This document shows, piece by piece, positions 35,198 to 45,048 of a stretch of 64,000 bases of DNA. The stretch lies in the NCBI GenBank assembly GCA_963751395.1, contig CAVVUC010000002.1, positions 1,426,001-1,490,000 of the forward strand, in the 5' to 3' direction. Origin of the DNA: CAVVUC01 sp963751395 (GTDB lineage Bacteria; Verrucomicrobiota; Verrucomicrobiia; Chthoniobacterales; Chthoniobacteraceae). Under the pieces are notes generated by a model that was given only the letters and a program-made list of their open reading frames with translations, had not been told where the DNA came from and ran no database searches. The first letter of the stretch is position 1; each line of letters starts with the position of its first letter. Position numbers and translations under genes: made by a program.

Positions 35198-37051
35198 CTA
35201 CAGAGCCGGGATGGATTCCGCTTGGGTTTTGATAAGTTTCAAGTCAGCGGTGATACGCGGCGGCTTTTGGGCAGGGAGTTGGAGGCCGAGCAAATCCAGG
35301 AGCATGCGGTGGTCTTTTTCGGGCTGGGTGTATCGGGCGAAGATCAGGCATCGCCCGTCGGTTGTGGGGAAGTAAGCGTCGAGCATCTGGATGGTTGCCA
35401 GTTTTTCGATCACCGCGCGCGGGGTGAGTCCCGGGGCGTGTTTGCGCAGGCGATGCCGCAGGGTCACGTGAGCCGAGGGGCCGGGAGGCCCTGAGACAGA
35501 CTGCCGCAGGCAGCCCGAAGGGTGCCGGAGCCGGGAGGCGAAGGCATCAACGCAATAGGCCAGGAACGCGACGAAGATGTGAGCCTCGATGCGGTGGTCA
35601 AGCTGGTGGTGGATGGGCCGCACGGAGAGGTCGCCTTTGAGGTTGTGGAAGGCTTCTTCGATTTGGGTGAGCAGCATGTAGAGCTGCCAGAGCACGGCGG
35701 GGTCTTTGTCGCAGAGGTTGCTGCGAAGCAGGTAGCAGCCTTCGCGGCGACGGGCTTCCCGCAGTTTCTTTTTGCGCAGGGAGCAATCGAGTTTGCCTTC
35801 CGGGCTGACCCCGACCTCCACCAGTCGCCAGCCGGCAGGCGAGTCGCTTTTGGCCTGCCCGAGCTTGATGAGCAGCTCGTCGCGTTTGACCTCCATGGCC
35901 TGGAGTTCCTTCAGGCGCTTCCAGAGTTTTTTGAGCTGGCGTCGGCGCATGGATCTCTCTTTGGCAATGCGGTCATGGCTCCGGGCCAGCACGTAAAGCT
36001 CGCCACCCTGCGGCAGGAGTTTGACCTCCACGCCTTCGCGCACGTTTTCCCAGGAACATTGGGCCAGCTCTTTTTCCAATCCCGCAAGCCGGCCTTTGGG
36101 CGTCCCCACCAGATAGTAAACCGGCGGATCGCTCTCGCGCATTTCTTCGAGCACCTCCTCGGTGGGGATGCCACGGTCCATGATCCAAATGCGTTCGGCC
36201 TTGCCGTATTGGTCCCGTATCTTTTTCAGGAAGTCGCGCAGCGTCGTTTTGTCCGGCAGCACTTCGTAAGCCAGCGGAAAGCCCTCGGGAGTCACGATCA
36301 AGGCAATGACCACCTGCACGCAGTCGGAACGTTTGTCGCGCGAGTATCCGAAGCGGCGCAGCCCGGTTTTTTCCTCCGGCGGATCGCTCTCAAAATACGT
36401 GCTCGTCAGGTCGTAGAGCAGGACCTCGTATTGGACCCCGAAGAGGTCTTTCCATTTCGCGGTGAGGTGGTCGAAAAGCTTCCCCTTGTGCTCCAGAAGC
36501 AGATCGAGCGTGCGGTAGAGCTTGTCCTTGGCCGCAATCGCGTCGTCCTCGCCGAGCAGATCGCCCATCGCCGTGTTGGCATACCAGTGGCGGTGCAGGT
36601 GCCATTCGCTGCCGGGAGCAATGAGCCGGCCGGCCACCAACACCTCCAGCGCATGTTCCCAATCGGTGCCCTCGCGCGAACACCCCAGCTTCTCGCGCCA
36701 GAACTCCCGCAGCCCCAACTGCCCCCACAGCTCGGTGAACAGCCAGCACGCCCCCCACTGGCGCGGACGCTTGAGCACGAACTCCGAGAGCCTCACCCCG
36801 ACCGCGTCGGCCACCGTCGCGGGGATCTCCCGATCCGAACTGAACAGCGCCAGGCTGCCCTGTTCGCCGCGCTCCTGGTCGAATACCTCAATGGTGCGAA
36901 TCCAAGCCTCGCGCTGGCTGTCGTTGATTTCCCCAAGATACAATACCGGCCGCTGGATCATCTTCCCTCCGGCGCACCGCCGGTTTTCCATGATGCTCCA
37001 ATAGCGGTGTTCCTTGCCGTCTTTTCTGCGCCGATTGCATTTCAAATACAT
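35198..37051 (-). CDS. IS1634-family (IS4 superfamily) transposase
   Basis: 617 residues. The DDE residues are visible: Asp214 in LLYDLTSTYFE, Asp292 in IWIMDRGIPTEE and Glu465 in QIEEAFHNLKGDLSVRPI (the Y-R-E-K type signature of the superfamily). The frame is open throughout, but residues 501-528 (VDAFASRLRHPSGCLRQSVS and on) interrupt the expected junction ...FVAFLAYC/VTLRHRLRKHAPG; that piece is encoded by an 84-bp in-frame repeat. The insertion lies after the catalytic Glu, so activity may or may not survive. Confidence 0.88.
   Translation of the reverse strand: MYLKCNRRRKDGKEHRYWSIMENRRCAGGKMIQRPVLYLGEINDSQREAWIRTIEVFDQERGEQGSLALFSSDREIPATVADAVGVRLSEFVLKRPRQWGACWLFTELWGQLGLREFWREKLGCSREGTDWEHALEVLVAGRLIAPGSEWHLHRHWYANTAMGDLLGEDDAIAAKDKLYRTLDLLLEHKGKLFDHLTAKWKDLFGVQYEVLLYDLTSTYFESDPPEEKTGLRRFGYSRDKRSDCVQVVIALIVTPEGFPLAYEVLPDKTTLRDFLKKIRDQYGKAERIWIMDRGIPTEEVLEEMRESDPPVYYLVGTPKGRLAGLEKELAQCSWENVREGVEVKLLPQGGELYVLARSHDRIAKERSMRRRQLKKLWKRLKELQAMEVKRDELLIKLGQAKSDSPAGWRLVEVGVSPEGKLDCSLRKKKLREARRREGCYLLRSNLCDKDPAVLWQLYMLLTQIEEAFHNLKGDLSVRPIHHQLDHRIEAHIFVAFLAYCVDAFASRLRHPSGCLRQSVSGPPGPSAHVTLRHRLRKHAPGLTPRAVIEKLATIQMLDAYFPTTDGRCLIFARYTQPEKDHRMLLDLLGLQLPAQKPPRITADLKLIKTQAESIPAL
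35468..35551. repeat. 84-bp in-frame repeat insertion within the IS1634 transposase
   Basis: A multiple-of-three insertion rich in CCGGGAGGC words (GGGCCGGGAGGCCCTGAG and GAGCCGGGAGGCGAAG), with CTGCCGCAGGCAG palindrome in the middle. It adds 28 residues to the transposase without breaking the frame. Confidence 0.6.
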
Positions 37052-37320
37052 GACGCCTTCGCATGGTAGTCACAAAAATCATGTTGGGAAGAGCCTGACG
37101 ATCAAGCGTGCGGCCCGGCAGGCGTTGACGAATCGGGCTGAACCTGGCCCAACTCAGCAGATCATGGCCGTCAATACTTCGAGCTGGTTTGTTCACGCGC
37201 GCTCCAACACCGTTTGAGGAATTGCCGATTCATCCGCGGAACGAGCCTTTTCGGGTGCGAAGAAAAGAGCCGCCGCAGATTTTTCATTGCTTTCGCGGGC
37301 AAATCCTTTTTCCTCGGCGG

Positions 37321-38724
37321 ATGCGCAAAACCAAGATCATTTGCACGCTGGGACCTGCGACGGATTCGGCGGATACGCTCCGGAAGCTGGTCGAGAACGG
37401 GGCGAACATTTTCCGACTGAACATGAGTCACGCGCCGCACGACTGGGTGCGAAAACTGGTTCCGCGCATCCGCGCGGTCGCCATCGAACTCAACACGATC
37501 GTCTCCGTGTTGATGGACACTCAAGGGCCGGCGATTCGCACCGGGGATCTGGCCACGAAGCTCGATCTCAAGCCGGGCGAGATTTTTGAATTCACCGTGC
37601 GCGGCGAGCACAGCGAGGAACAGCATTCGGTGGATGTGAATTACGATGGCCTTGTGGATGACATCTCCGTCGGCTCCACGGTGCTCGTGGACAACGGGGT
37701 GATTCACTTGAAGGTGCTCGATAAGCAGAAGAACCGGATTCGCTGCGAAGTGCTGACCGCAGGCACGCTCGGATCGCGACGGCACATCAATCTTCCGGGC
37801 GTGAAGGTGAATCTGCCGCCGCTGACCGAGAAGGATCTGGCCGATGTTGCGCTTGGCGCGGAACTGGGCGTGGACATGGTTGCGCTGAGTTTTTGCCGCG
37901 AGGAAAGCGACGTGGATGCGCTGCGCAAGGTTCTCCGCGAGCACGACAGCGGTGCCCGGCTGATCGTGAAAATCGAGGACCAGAGCGCGTTGAAAAACAT
38001 CCACGGCATCATCGCAAAAGCCGACGCGGTGATGATTGCGCGCGGCGATCTCGGCATCGAGTGCCCGATGGAGGAACTGCCGATCATCCAGCGGAAAATC
38101 ATCAAGCTCTGCCTGAGAATCGGGCGGCCAGTGATCGTTGCCACGCACATGCTCGAGTCGATGATCGTCAATCCGGTTCCGACCCGGGCCGAGATCACGG
38201 ATGTCGCGAATGCCGTTTACGAACAGGCCGATGCGATCATGCTCAGCGGTGAAACGTCCGTGGGCAAGTATCCCGCCGATTGCGTCGAGATTCTCAATCG
38301 CGTTGCAATGCGGATCGAGCGCAGCGGCGGTGCTGGCTATGCGGCCGACGCGCAGTTTTCCGATGACCGCCAAAAGACCGTGCGCTCGGCGGTGGTCCTC
38401 GCGAACTCACTGTCCAGAGCGAAACTCGTGGTCTTCACGCGCCACGGAACGATGGCCAACTATGTTTCCAATCTGCGCCCGTGGCCCGCGCCGATTTTTG
38501 CTTTCGCCCCGAACATTGAAGTGTGCCGGAAGCTCGCGCTGAATTGGGGAACGTACCCGCAGTTGATGGCCTTCGACCCGAATCCGAACCGTACGATCGG
38601 TGCGGCGGAGAGGTTGCTGGTTGAAAGCGGCCTCGCAAAAGCAGGCGATCATCTCGTGATTCTGAGCGATATGATGGCTGGCGAGAAGCGCTTCGATTCG
38701 ATCCAACTACGAGTCGTCGAGTAA
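37321..38724 (+). CDS. pyk: Pyruvate kinase
   Basis: 467 residues. It makes pyruvate and ATP from phosphoenolpyruvate and ADP. TKIICTLGPAT at the N-terminus, FRLNMSH, MDTQGPAIRTG, LIVKIEDQSAL with the catalytic Lys, VMIARGDLGIE (Mg binding) and MLSGETSVGKYP are all present. No extra C-terminal PEP-utiliser domain. An upstream in-frame start at 37189 was rejected because MRKTKIICTLG is the normal start. The roughly 160 bases between the IS and this gene hold no other gene. A strong hairpin follows the stop. Confidence 0.95.
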   Translation: MRKTKIICTLGPATDSADTLRKLVENGANIFRLNMSHAPHDWVRKLVPRIRAVAIELNTIVSVLMDTQGPAIRTGDLATKLDLKPGEIFEFTVRGEHSEEQHSVDVNYDGLVDDISVGSTVLVDNGVIHLKVLDKQKNRIRCEVLTAGTLGSRRHINLPGVKVNLPPLTEKDLADVALGAELGVDMVALSFCREESDVDALRKVLREHDSGARLIVKIEDQSALKNIHGIIAKADAVMIARGDLGIECPMEELPIIQRKIIKLCLRIGRPVIVATHMLESMIVNPVPTRAEITDVANAVYEQADAIMLSGETSVGKYPADCVEILNRVAMRIERSGGAGYAADAQFSDDRQKTVRSAVVLANSLSRAKLVVFTRHGTMANYVSNLRPWPAPIFAFAPNIEVCRKLALNWGTYPQLMAFDPNPNRTIGAAERLLVESGLAKAGDHLVILSDMMAGEKRFDSIQLRVVE

Positions 38725-38729
38725 AACGA

Positions 38730-38760
38730 AAAGGGCCGGGAATCAATCCCGGCCCCTTTG
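38730..38760. terminator. Bidirectional intrinsic terminator between pyk and rpoD
   Basis: Stem GGGCCGGGA (38733-38741), loop of five, TCCCGGCCC (38747-38755). Plus strand: the stem is followed by CTTTG. Minus strand: it is followed by TTTTCGTTTT. It serves both convergent genes, better for the sigma factor. Confidence 0.85.
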
Positions 38761-38782
38761 CGATTTTGAAGTTTGCTTGCCG

Positions 38783-39634
38783 TTAATTCGAGCCGTGAAC
38801 GACCTCGATGGGCTTTTCCTTTTTCTGGAGAGCCCGTCGAAGCTTCAGCAGTGCGATGTTTTGCAACTGCCGGATGCGTTCGCGGGTGACTCCGAATTTC
38901 TTGCCCACTTCTTCGAGCGTCTTCGGCTTGCCGCCGTCCAGCCCGAAGCGCGAGAAAATGATCTTCTTTTCGCGTTCGTCGAGAACGGAGATCAAGTCGC
39001 CCACCTCGTTGCGGAGGTTGTCGTCGCGAAGCAACTCAAACGGAGTTTGCGCGTCTTCGTCACCGACGATCTCACCGAATTCCGTTGAGTCGTCGTCGCT
39101 GATCGGGGCATCGAGGGATGCCGGACGAATCGAGACGGTCTTCAACTGGGAAACCTTTGCTGGCGAAAGCCCGACTTCCTCGGCGAGTTCTTCGTCGGTA
39201 GGTTCCCGGCCAAGTTCCTCGCTCATCTGGAGCGACACGCGGCGCATCTTGGAAATCTTATCAACAAGGTGAACCGGCAGCCGGATCGTCTTGCTCTGGT
39301 TGGCAAGTGCGCGTTTGATGGATTGCTTGATCCACCACGCGGCATAAGTGCTGAGTTTGCCGCCCTTTTTCGGGTCGAAGCGTTCCACGGCTTTCATCAA
39401 ACCGATGTTGCCTTCGGAAATGAGGTCGAGCAGCGGCAACCCGAGGTTGCTGTAGTCGTGGGCAATTTTCACCACAAGTCGCAAGTTGGAGCGGATCATT
39501 AAGGAGCGCGCCTCTTTGTCGCCTTTCTTGATGCGAGCAGCGAGACGAATCTCATCGGCAGGCGTGAGCAGCGGGATTTGCCCAATCTCGCGGAGGTATA
39601 TTTTAATTCCAGAATCTGTATCTTCGGCAGCCAT
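38783..39634 (-). CDS. Sigma-70 family RNA polymerase sigma factor (RpoD/RpoS-like)
   Basis: 283 residues. Region 1.2 (IKIYLREIGQIPLLTP), region 2 (NLRLVVKIAHDYSNLGLPLLDL.SEGNIGLMKAVERFD...STYAAWWIKQSIKRAL), region 3 and region 4 (LEEVGKKFGVTRERIRQLQ) are complete. The acidic region 1.1 and the non-conserved insert of classical RpoD are lacking, so it may be a short primary sigma or a group 2 sigma. Region 2.4/4.2 residues look fit for -10/-35 promoters. It is divergent from the glycosyltransferase gene across a 243-base gap with no other gene. Confidence 0.9.
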   Translation of the reverse strand: MAAEDTDSGIKIYLREIGQIPLLTPADEIRLAARIKKGDKEARSLMIRSNLRLVVKIAHDYSNLGLPLLDLISEGNIGLMKAVERFDPKKGGKLSTYAAWWIKQSIKRALANQSKTIRLPVHLVDKISKMRRVSLQMSEELGREPTDEELAEEVGLSPAKVSQLKTVSIRPASLDAPISDDDSTEFGEIVGDEDAQTPFELLRDDNLRNEVGDLISVLDEREKKIIFSRFGLDGGKPKTLEEVGKKFGVTRERIRQLQNIALLKLRRALQKKEKPIEVVHGSN

Positions 39635-39877
39635 AAGGTTATGCCCCTTGTGGGACTTTGTTCATTGTCTCTCTTCTGTTAATACGTGTAACGGTTGCTT
39701 TTCGGATGAATGATGCTAGCGAATCAAAAAATAATTAACAACCTTAAACATTGCCCGATTTTGGACGCACCGATTCCCTGGATGTTCAAATCTTTTTACT
39801 TTCAAGGGTGATTTTGTCAGATTTCCTAACGTGACAGCAATAATCAGGCTTGTTCGAATACTCGACCGATCAGGACA

Positions 39878-41047
39878 ATGAGCCTCGCGATTTTGCACGT
39901 AACGCACTCGGTGAACCCGGATAGCGGGGGGACGGTCGAGGCGCTCAAACAGGTCGGGCTGGTTCATCGCGATATGGGTCACACGGTGGAGGTCGTTTCG
40001 CTGGACAGATCGTCGGATACATGGTTGCGTGAATTCCCCCTGCCGACTTTTGCGCTGGGGGCTGACCGCGACGGCGGCGGGTCGTATGGGTATTCGTCGA
40101 AGATTGTCCCATGGTTGCGCGAGAATCGGAAAAGGTATCGCGCGGTGATCAGCCACGGGCTCTGGCAATATCACGAGCGCGCGGTTCACAGCGCGCTTCG
40201 CGGCACCACGACGCCTTACTATGTTTTTCCGCACGGGATGTTGGATCCTTGGTTTCGTCGGACTTATCCGCTCAAGCACTTAAAAAAGCAGCTCTACTGG
40301 ATGTGGGCCGAGTACCGTGTCTTGCGCGACGCGCGGGCTGTGCTCTTCACCTGCGAAGAGGAGCGGCTCCTGGCCCGAAATACTTTCAGGCCGTATTGCG
40401 TTCGCGAGCGGGTGGTTCCCCTAGGCATCGCCGCGCCGGAGGGAGATCCGGAATCGCAAAAGCGCGCATTCTTCGACAAATTCCCCGCCCTCGAAGGCCG
40501 GCGGCTTCTTTTGTTTCTTGGAAGGCTGCACGCCAAGAAGGGCTGTGAAATGCTCGTCGAAACTTTCGCGCAACTCCAAAAAACCGATGCTCCGCCCATG
40601 CATCTGGTGCTTGCCGGACCTTGCGCCGATCCGGTGTATCTGGAAAAACTTCGCTCCCTGAGCGCACGGCTTTGTCCGCCCGATGCGGTTTCATTCCCCG
40701 GAATGCTCTCCGGCGACCTCAAGTGGGGGGCATTCCATGCGTCGGAAGTCTTTGTGCTGCCCTCGCATCAGGAGAACTTTGGCATCGCAGTCGTCGAGGC
40801 GCTGGCGAGCGGACTGCCTGTCCTGATTTCCAACGAGATCAACATCTGGCGCGAGATCGAGCAGGGCGGTGCCGGTCTGGTTGAGAGCGATGATGTGCCG
40901 GGCACGTTGAGCCTTCTCACTCGATGGACGAATCTGAGCGCCGAAAAACGGCAGGCGATGCGGCAGGCGGCGCGTGTTTGTTTCCTCGAACGGTTCGAGA
41001 TTCAACGAACTGCAAAGGAATTGTTGAATGTGATTTCTCCGCCTTAA
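39878..41047 (+). CDS. GT4-family glycosyltransferase
   Basis: 389 residues. Two Rossmann-like domains: the N-terminal acceptor domain starts ILHVTHSVNPDSGGTVEAL; the donor domain has LLLFLGRLHAKKGCEMLVE and the catalytic/donor motif HQENFGIAVVEALASGLPV (EX7E). Sugar and acceptor unknown; the gene stands alone between a sigma factor and kdp, so context does not help. SD-like AGGA lies 4 bases before the ATG. Confidence 0.88.
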   Translation: MSLAILHVTHSVNPDSGGTVEALKQVGLVHRDMGHTVEVVSLDRSSDTWLREFPLPTFALGADRDGGGSYGYSSKIVPWLRENRKRYRAVISHGLWQYHERAVHSALRGTTTPYYVFPHGMLDPWFRRTYPLKHLKKQLYWMWAEYRVLRDARAVLFTCEEERLLARNTFRPYCVRERVVPLGIAAPEGDPESQKRAFFDKFPALEGRRLLLFLGRLHAKKGCEMLVETFAQLQKTDAPPMHLVLAGPCADPVYLEKLRSLSARLCPPDAVSFPGMLSGDLKWGAFHASEVFVLPSHQENFGIAVVEALASGLPVLISNEINIWREIEQGGAGLVESDDVPGTLSLLTRWTNLSAEKRQAMRQAARVCFLERFEIQRTAKELLNVISPP

Positions 41048-41075
41048 GCGGACATAAAAAGCCGTCCGCGTTTTA
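41048..41075 (+). terminator. Hairpin after the glycosyltransferase gene
   Basis: GCGGAC-N10-GTCCGC followed by GTTTTAAT directly after the stop codon; a probable weak intrinsic terminator. Confidence 0.6.
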
Positions 41076-41147
41076 ATGGAATTTTAACGGGTTTCAACCC
41101 ACGTTTAATTAACGCTCTCGTGCGTTATTGTCCGATCCTGCGGGTAA

Positions 41148-42927
41148 ATGAATGAACGCGATTTCATCCAACTGGCGCTTTACCTGGCCCTGCTCGTTGG
41201 CCTTACACCACTGCTCGGAAAGTTCATGGCCCGGGTTTTCCAAGGCGGGCGCACTTTCCTCTCGCCGCTGCTGGGGCCGGTTGAGCGTTTGATTTACAAA
41301 CTGGGCGGTGTGGATGTGCGAGCGGGAGATGTCATGGATCGCGTATGCCTGCGCGCTGCTCGCCTTCAATATCCTCGGTTGCCTGCTCACGCTCGCGCAG
41401 TTGATGACGCAGGCATGGCTGCCGCTCAATCCCGCGCACCTTCCAAACGTGTCCTTCGCGCTCGCGCTGAACACAGCGGTGTCGTTCATGACGAACACCA
41501 ACTGGCAGGCTTACTCCGGCGAATCGACGATGAGCTACCTCTCGCAGATGACCGGTCTTGCGGTGCATAATTTCACCAGCGCAGCGACCGGCCTTGCCGT
41601 GATGCTGGCGCTCGTGCGCGGGTTGACCCGAAAGCAGGCATCGACCGTCGGCAACTTCTGGGTCGATCTCACGCGCTCGACACTCTACGTGCTGCTCCCG
41701 CTGTCGTTTGCCTTCGCGGTCGTTCTCGTCTCGCAGGGTGTCGTGCAAAACTTCCGCAGCTACGACACTGCCACCCTGATCGCACCTTGCAAAACGCAGG
41801 TCGCAAAAACGGATGCAGGCGGCCAGCCGGTGAAAGACGCGCAAGGGAACGCGATCATGGAAGAGCAGACCGTGACCGGGCAGATCATTCCTCAAGGTCC
41901 AGCCGCTTCGCAGATCGCGATCAAGCAACTCGGCACCAATGGCGGCGGCTACTTCGGCGTGAACTCGGCGCATCCCTTCGAGAACCCGACGCCGCTCACC
42001 AACTTCTTGGAAATGCTCGCCATCCTCCTTCTGCCGAGTGCGCTCGTTTACAGCTTCGGCGTGATGGTCGGCGATACACGCCAGGGCTGGTCGATCTGGG
42101 CGGCGATGTTCGCGCTTTTCCTCGCGGGTTTCGTGATCGCGTGGGTTGCTGAAGTTCAGTCAAATCCTGCCACGGGACCAACGGCTTCGCTTGAGGGCAA
42201 AGAGCAGCGGTTCGGCGTGATGAACAGCGTGCTTTGGGCCACCGCCACGACCGACGCCTCGAACGGCTCCGTGAACGCGATGCACGACTCGTTGTCGCCG
42301 CTCGCCGGACTCGTCACGATCGTCAACATCATGCTCGGCGAAGTCGTCTTCGGCGGCATCGGAGCGGGCATGTATGGCATGCTTATGTTCGTCATCCTCA
42401 CGGTCTTCATCGCGGGATTGATGGTCGGACGCACGCCCGAGTATCTCGGCAAAAAATTCGAGGCGGCAGAGATCAAGTGGGCCGTCGTGGCCGTGCTGGC
42501 GCCGTGTGTTTTGATCCTCGTTGGAGCCGCGATCGCTGTCTCGTGCGATGCCGGCACTGCCACACTCAACAACGCCGGCCCTCACGGTTTGAGCGAGATC
42601 GTCTATGCCTTCACTTCCGCCGCCGGAAACAACGGCAGCGCCTTCGCGGGCCTCGGAGCGAACACGAACTTTTACAACTACATGCTCGCAGCGATCATGT
42701 TTCTCGGCCGCTTCGCGATCATCGTGCCGGTGCTTGCCATCGCCGGCAGCATGGCGGGAAAAAAAGTCTCGCCACCCAGCGCAGGCACGTTTCCGACAAC
42801 CGGCGCGACCTTCGCCGTTTTGCTTGTCGGCGTCATCCTCATCGTCGGCGCGCTCACTTTTTTCCCGGTGCTTTCGCTCGGCCCGATCGTCGAGCAACTC
42901 CTCATGTCCGCCGGACGCACATTCTGA
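41148..42927 (+). pseudogene. kdpA: K+-transporting ATPase subunit KdpA, frameshifted
   Basis: KdpA is the K+-selective channel-like subunit of KdpFABC. The N-terminal part (DFIQLALYLALLVGLTPLLG ... LGPVERLIYKLGGVDV) is in one frame; from EMSWIAYACALLAFN on the rest is in another. Taking one G from GGG at 41324-41326 joins them as GGVDVRAEMSWIAYA and gives a normal ~592-residue protein with intact selectivity loops (TNTNWQAYSGE, GTNGGGYFG, AGNNGSAF). All other kdp genes are intact, so a base-calling error is likely; if real, K+ uptake by Kdp is lost. No kdpF was found in the 100 bases upstream. Confidence 0.9.
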
Positions 42928-42963
42928 ACGAACCATCACGCATCGTTTCACACTTCAAAAACC

Positions 42964-45045
42964 ATGAGCGCCAAGTCCCAATCCTCGATCCTCGATCCCG
43001 CGTTGCTGCGTCCCGCGATTCTCGATTCCTTCAAAAAGCTCGATCCGCGCGTGCAGTGGAAAAATCCCGTGATGTTCGTTGTCTTCGTCGGCTCGATCGT
43101 CACGACGATCATCACATTCGCGCACTTCAGCGGCTTCCATCTCCAGCTTGCGCTGTGGCTTTGGTTCACCGTGCTGTTTGCAAACTTCGCCGAGGCGATG
43201 GCCGAGGGGAGGGGAAAAGCCCAGGCCGCGGCGCTCCGCAAAATGCGAACAACGACGACCGCGCGCAGGCTCGTGAAAGAACGCGAGGAGCGCGTCGCCG
43301 CAAGCGAGTTGAAACGTGGCGATCTTGTTGTGTGTGAAGCCGGCGATGCGATCCCCGGCGACGGCGAAGTCATCGACGGCATCGCAAGCGTCGATGAATC
43401 CGCGATCACCGGCGAATCCGCGCCCGTCATTCGCGAGAGCGGCGGCGACCGCAGTGCAGTGACGGGCGGCACGCGGGTGATCAGCGACCGGATTCTCATC
43501 AGGATCACAAGCGAGCAGGGGAATACGTTCATCGACCGCATGATTTCGATGGTCGAAGGCGCGCGCCGACAGAAAACGCCGAACGAAATCGCCCTCGGTA
43601 TTTTGCTCGTGAGTCTCACCGCACTTTTCATCCTCGCCGTTTTCACGCTGCCCGCGTTCGCGCACTACAGCGAGAAGGCGGCGGATCAACGCGGAGTCGT
43701 CGATGTGTCGCTGCCCGTGCTCTTGGCCCTGCTCGTCTGCCTCATCCCGACGACCATCGGCGGATTGCTGAGCGCGATCGGCATCAGCGGCATCGACCGC
43801 CTCGTGCGCCGCAACGTGCTCGCGACTTCCGGGCGCGCTGTCGAGGCCGCCGGCGACATCGACGTGCTGCTGCTCGACAAGACCGGCACGATCACGATGG
43901 GCAACCGAATGGCCTCCGCGTTTCTCCCTGCGCCCGGAACCACCGACGCACAACTCGCCGATGCCGCGCAACTCGCCTCGCTTGCAGACGAAACGCCCGA
44001 GGGCCGAAGCATCGTCGTGCTCGCGAAGGAGAAATACCAGTTGCGCGGTCGCGAAGTCGCCGAGCCTCACGCCGTGTTCGTTCCATTCACCGCGCAGACG
44101 CGAATGAGCGGCGTTGATTTCGCCGCGCTCGACGGACATCCCGCGCGCTCGATTCGCAAAGGCGCGGCTCAGTCGGTGCAAAACCATGTCGAGTCGCTCG
44201 GCGGCGTTTATCCACACGCCGTTACAAGAACGGTGGATGAAGTCTCCAAGCGCGGCGGCACTCCGCTCGTCGTTGCCGATGGCGCGCAAACGCTGGGAGT
44301 CATTGAACTCAAGGACATCGTCAAAGGCGGGATCAAGGAACGCTTCGCACAGCTCCGCAAAATGGGCATCCGCACTGTGATGATCACCGGCGACAATCCG
44401 CTCACCGCCGGGGCGATCGCCGCAGAGGCGGGCGTGGACGACTTCATGGCGCAGGCCACGCCGGAGGACAAACTGCGCCGCATCCGCGAAGAGCAGGCGC
44501 ACGGACGTCTCGTGGCGATGACCGGCGACGGAACGAACGACGCCCCCGCGCTCGCGCAAGCCGATGTCGGCGTCGCGATGAACACCGGCACCCAGGCCGC
44601 GCGCGAGGCCGGCAACATGGTCGATCTCGACTCGAACCCGACAAAGCTCATCGAGATCGTCGAGATCGGGAAGCAACTGCTGATGACACGCGGTGCGCTG
44701 ACGACTTTCAGCATCGCCAATGACGTGGCCAAATACTTTGCCATCCTCCCCGCGATGTTCGGAGCGCTCTATCTCGCCCAAGGCGCGGCGCATGGGCCGC
44801 TCGACGCGCTCAACATCATGCGTCTCCACTCGCCCGCGAGCGCGATCCTGAGCGCCGTCATTTTCAATGCACTCATCATCATTGCGCTCATCCCGCTCGC
44901 GCTGGCCGGCGTGAAATACCGCGCCGTCGGAGCCGCACAAGTCCTCACCCGCAACGTCCTCATCTACGGACTCGGCGGCATCATCGCGCCGTTCGTTGGG
45001 ATCAAAGCCATCGACCTTGCCCTGGTCGCCCTTCATCTCGCCTGA
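42964..45045 (+). CDS. kdpB: K+-transporting P-type ATPase, catalytic subunit KdpB
   Basis: 693 residues. Phosphorylation motif DKTGT with Asp305; actuator segment ITGESAPV; hinge VAMTGDGTNDAPALAQADVG; FSIANDVAKYFAI in the C-terminal membrane part. It hydrolyses ATP to energise K+ entry through KdpA. It starts 36 bases after kdpA and is followed 3 bases later by kdpC, in a typical operon. Confidence 0.96.
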   Translation: MSAKSQSSILDPALLRPAILDSFKKLDPRVQWKNPVMFVVFVGSIVTTIITFAHFSGFHLQLALWLWFTVLFANFAEAMAEGRGKAQAAALRKMRTTTTARRLVKEREERVAASELKRGDLVVCEAGDAIPGDGEVIDGIASVDESAITGESAPVIRESGGDRSAVTGGTRVISDRILIRITSEQGNTFIDRMISMVEGARRQKTPNEIALGILLVSLTALFILAVFTLPAFAHYSEKAADQRGVVDVSLPVLLALLVCLIPTTIGGLLSAIGISGIDRLVRRNVLATSGRAVEAAGDIDVLLLDKTGTITMGNRMASAFLPAPGTTDAQLADAAQLASLADETPEGRSIVVLAKEKYQLRGREVAEPHAVFVPFTAQTRMSGVDFAALDGHPARSIRKGAAQSVQNHVESLGGVYPHAVTRTVDEVSKRGGTPLVVADGAQTLGVIELKDIVKGGIKERFAQLRKMGIRTVMITGDNPLTAGAIAAEAGVDDFMAQATPEDKLRRIREEQAHGRLVAMTGDGTNDAPALAQADVGVAMNTGTQAAREAGNMVDLDSNPTKLIEIVEIGKQLLMTRGALTTFSIANDVAKYFAILPAMFGALYLAQGAAHGPLDALNIMRLHSPASAILSAVIFNALIIIALIPLALAGVKYRAVGAAQVLTRNVLIYGLGGIIAPFVGIKAIDLALVALHLA

Positions 45046-45048
45046 CCT

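Larger units (their letters stand above)
35162..37159. mobile_element. IS1634-family insertion sequence (ends tentative)
   Basis: An intact-looking transposase gene fills the element. Both outer ends may begin TGCTGA (35162 inwards on the plus strand, 37159 inwards on the minus strand), with CAGG 7-8 bases further in, but the match beyond that is weak and no clear target duplication was seen. It lies at the point where the group II intron is cut off, so its insertion probably removed the intron's 3' part. Confidence 0.6.

Noticed and set aside
39635..39877. Possible RNA gene or riboswitch between the sigma factor and glycosyltransferase genes
   Set aside because: A 243-base A+T-richer gap that probably holds two promoters; no tRNA-like fold or known riboswitch core could be recognised by eye.
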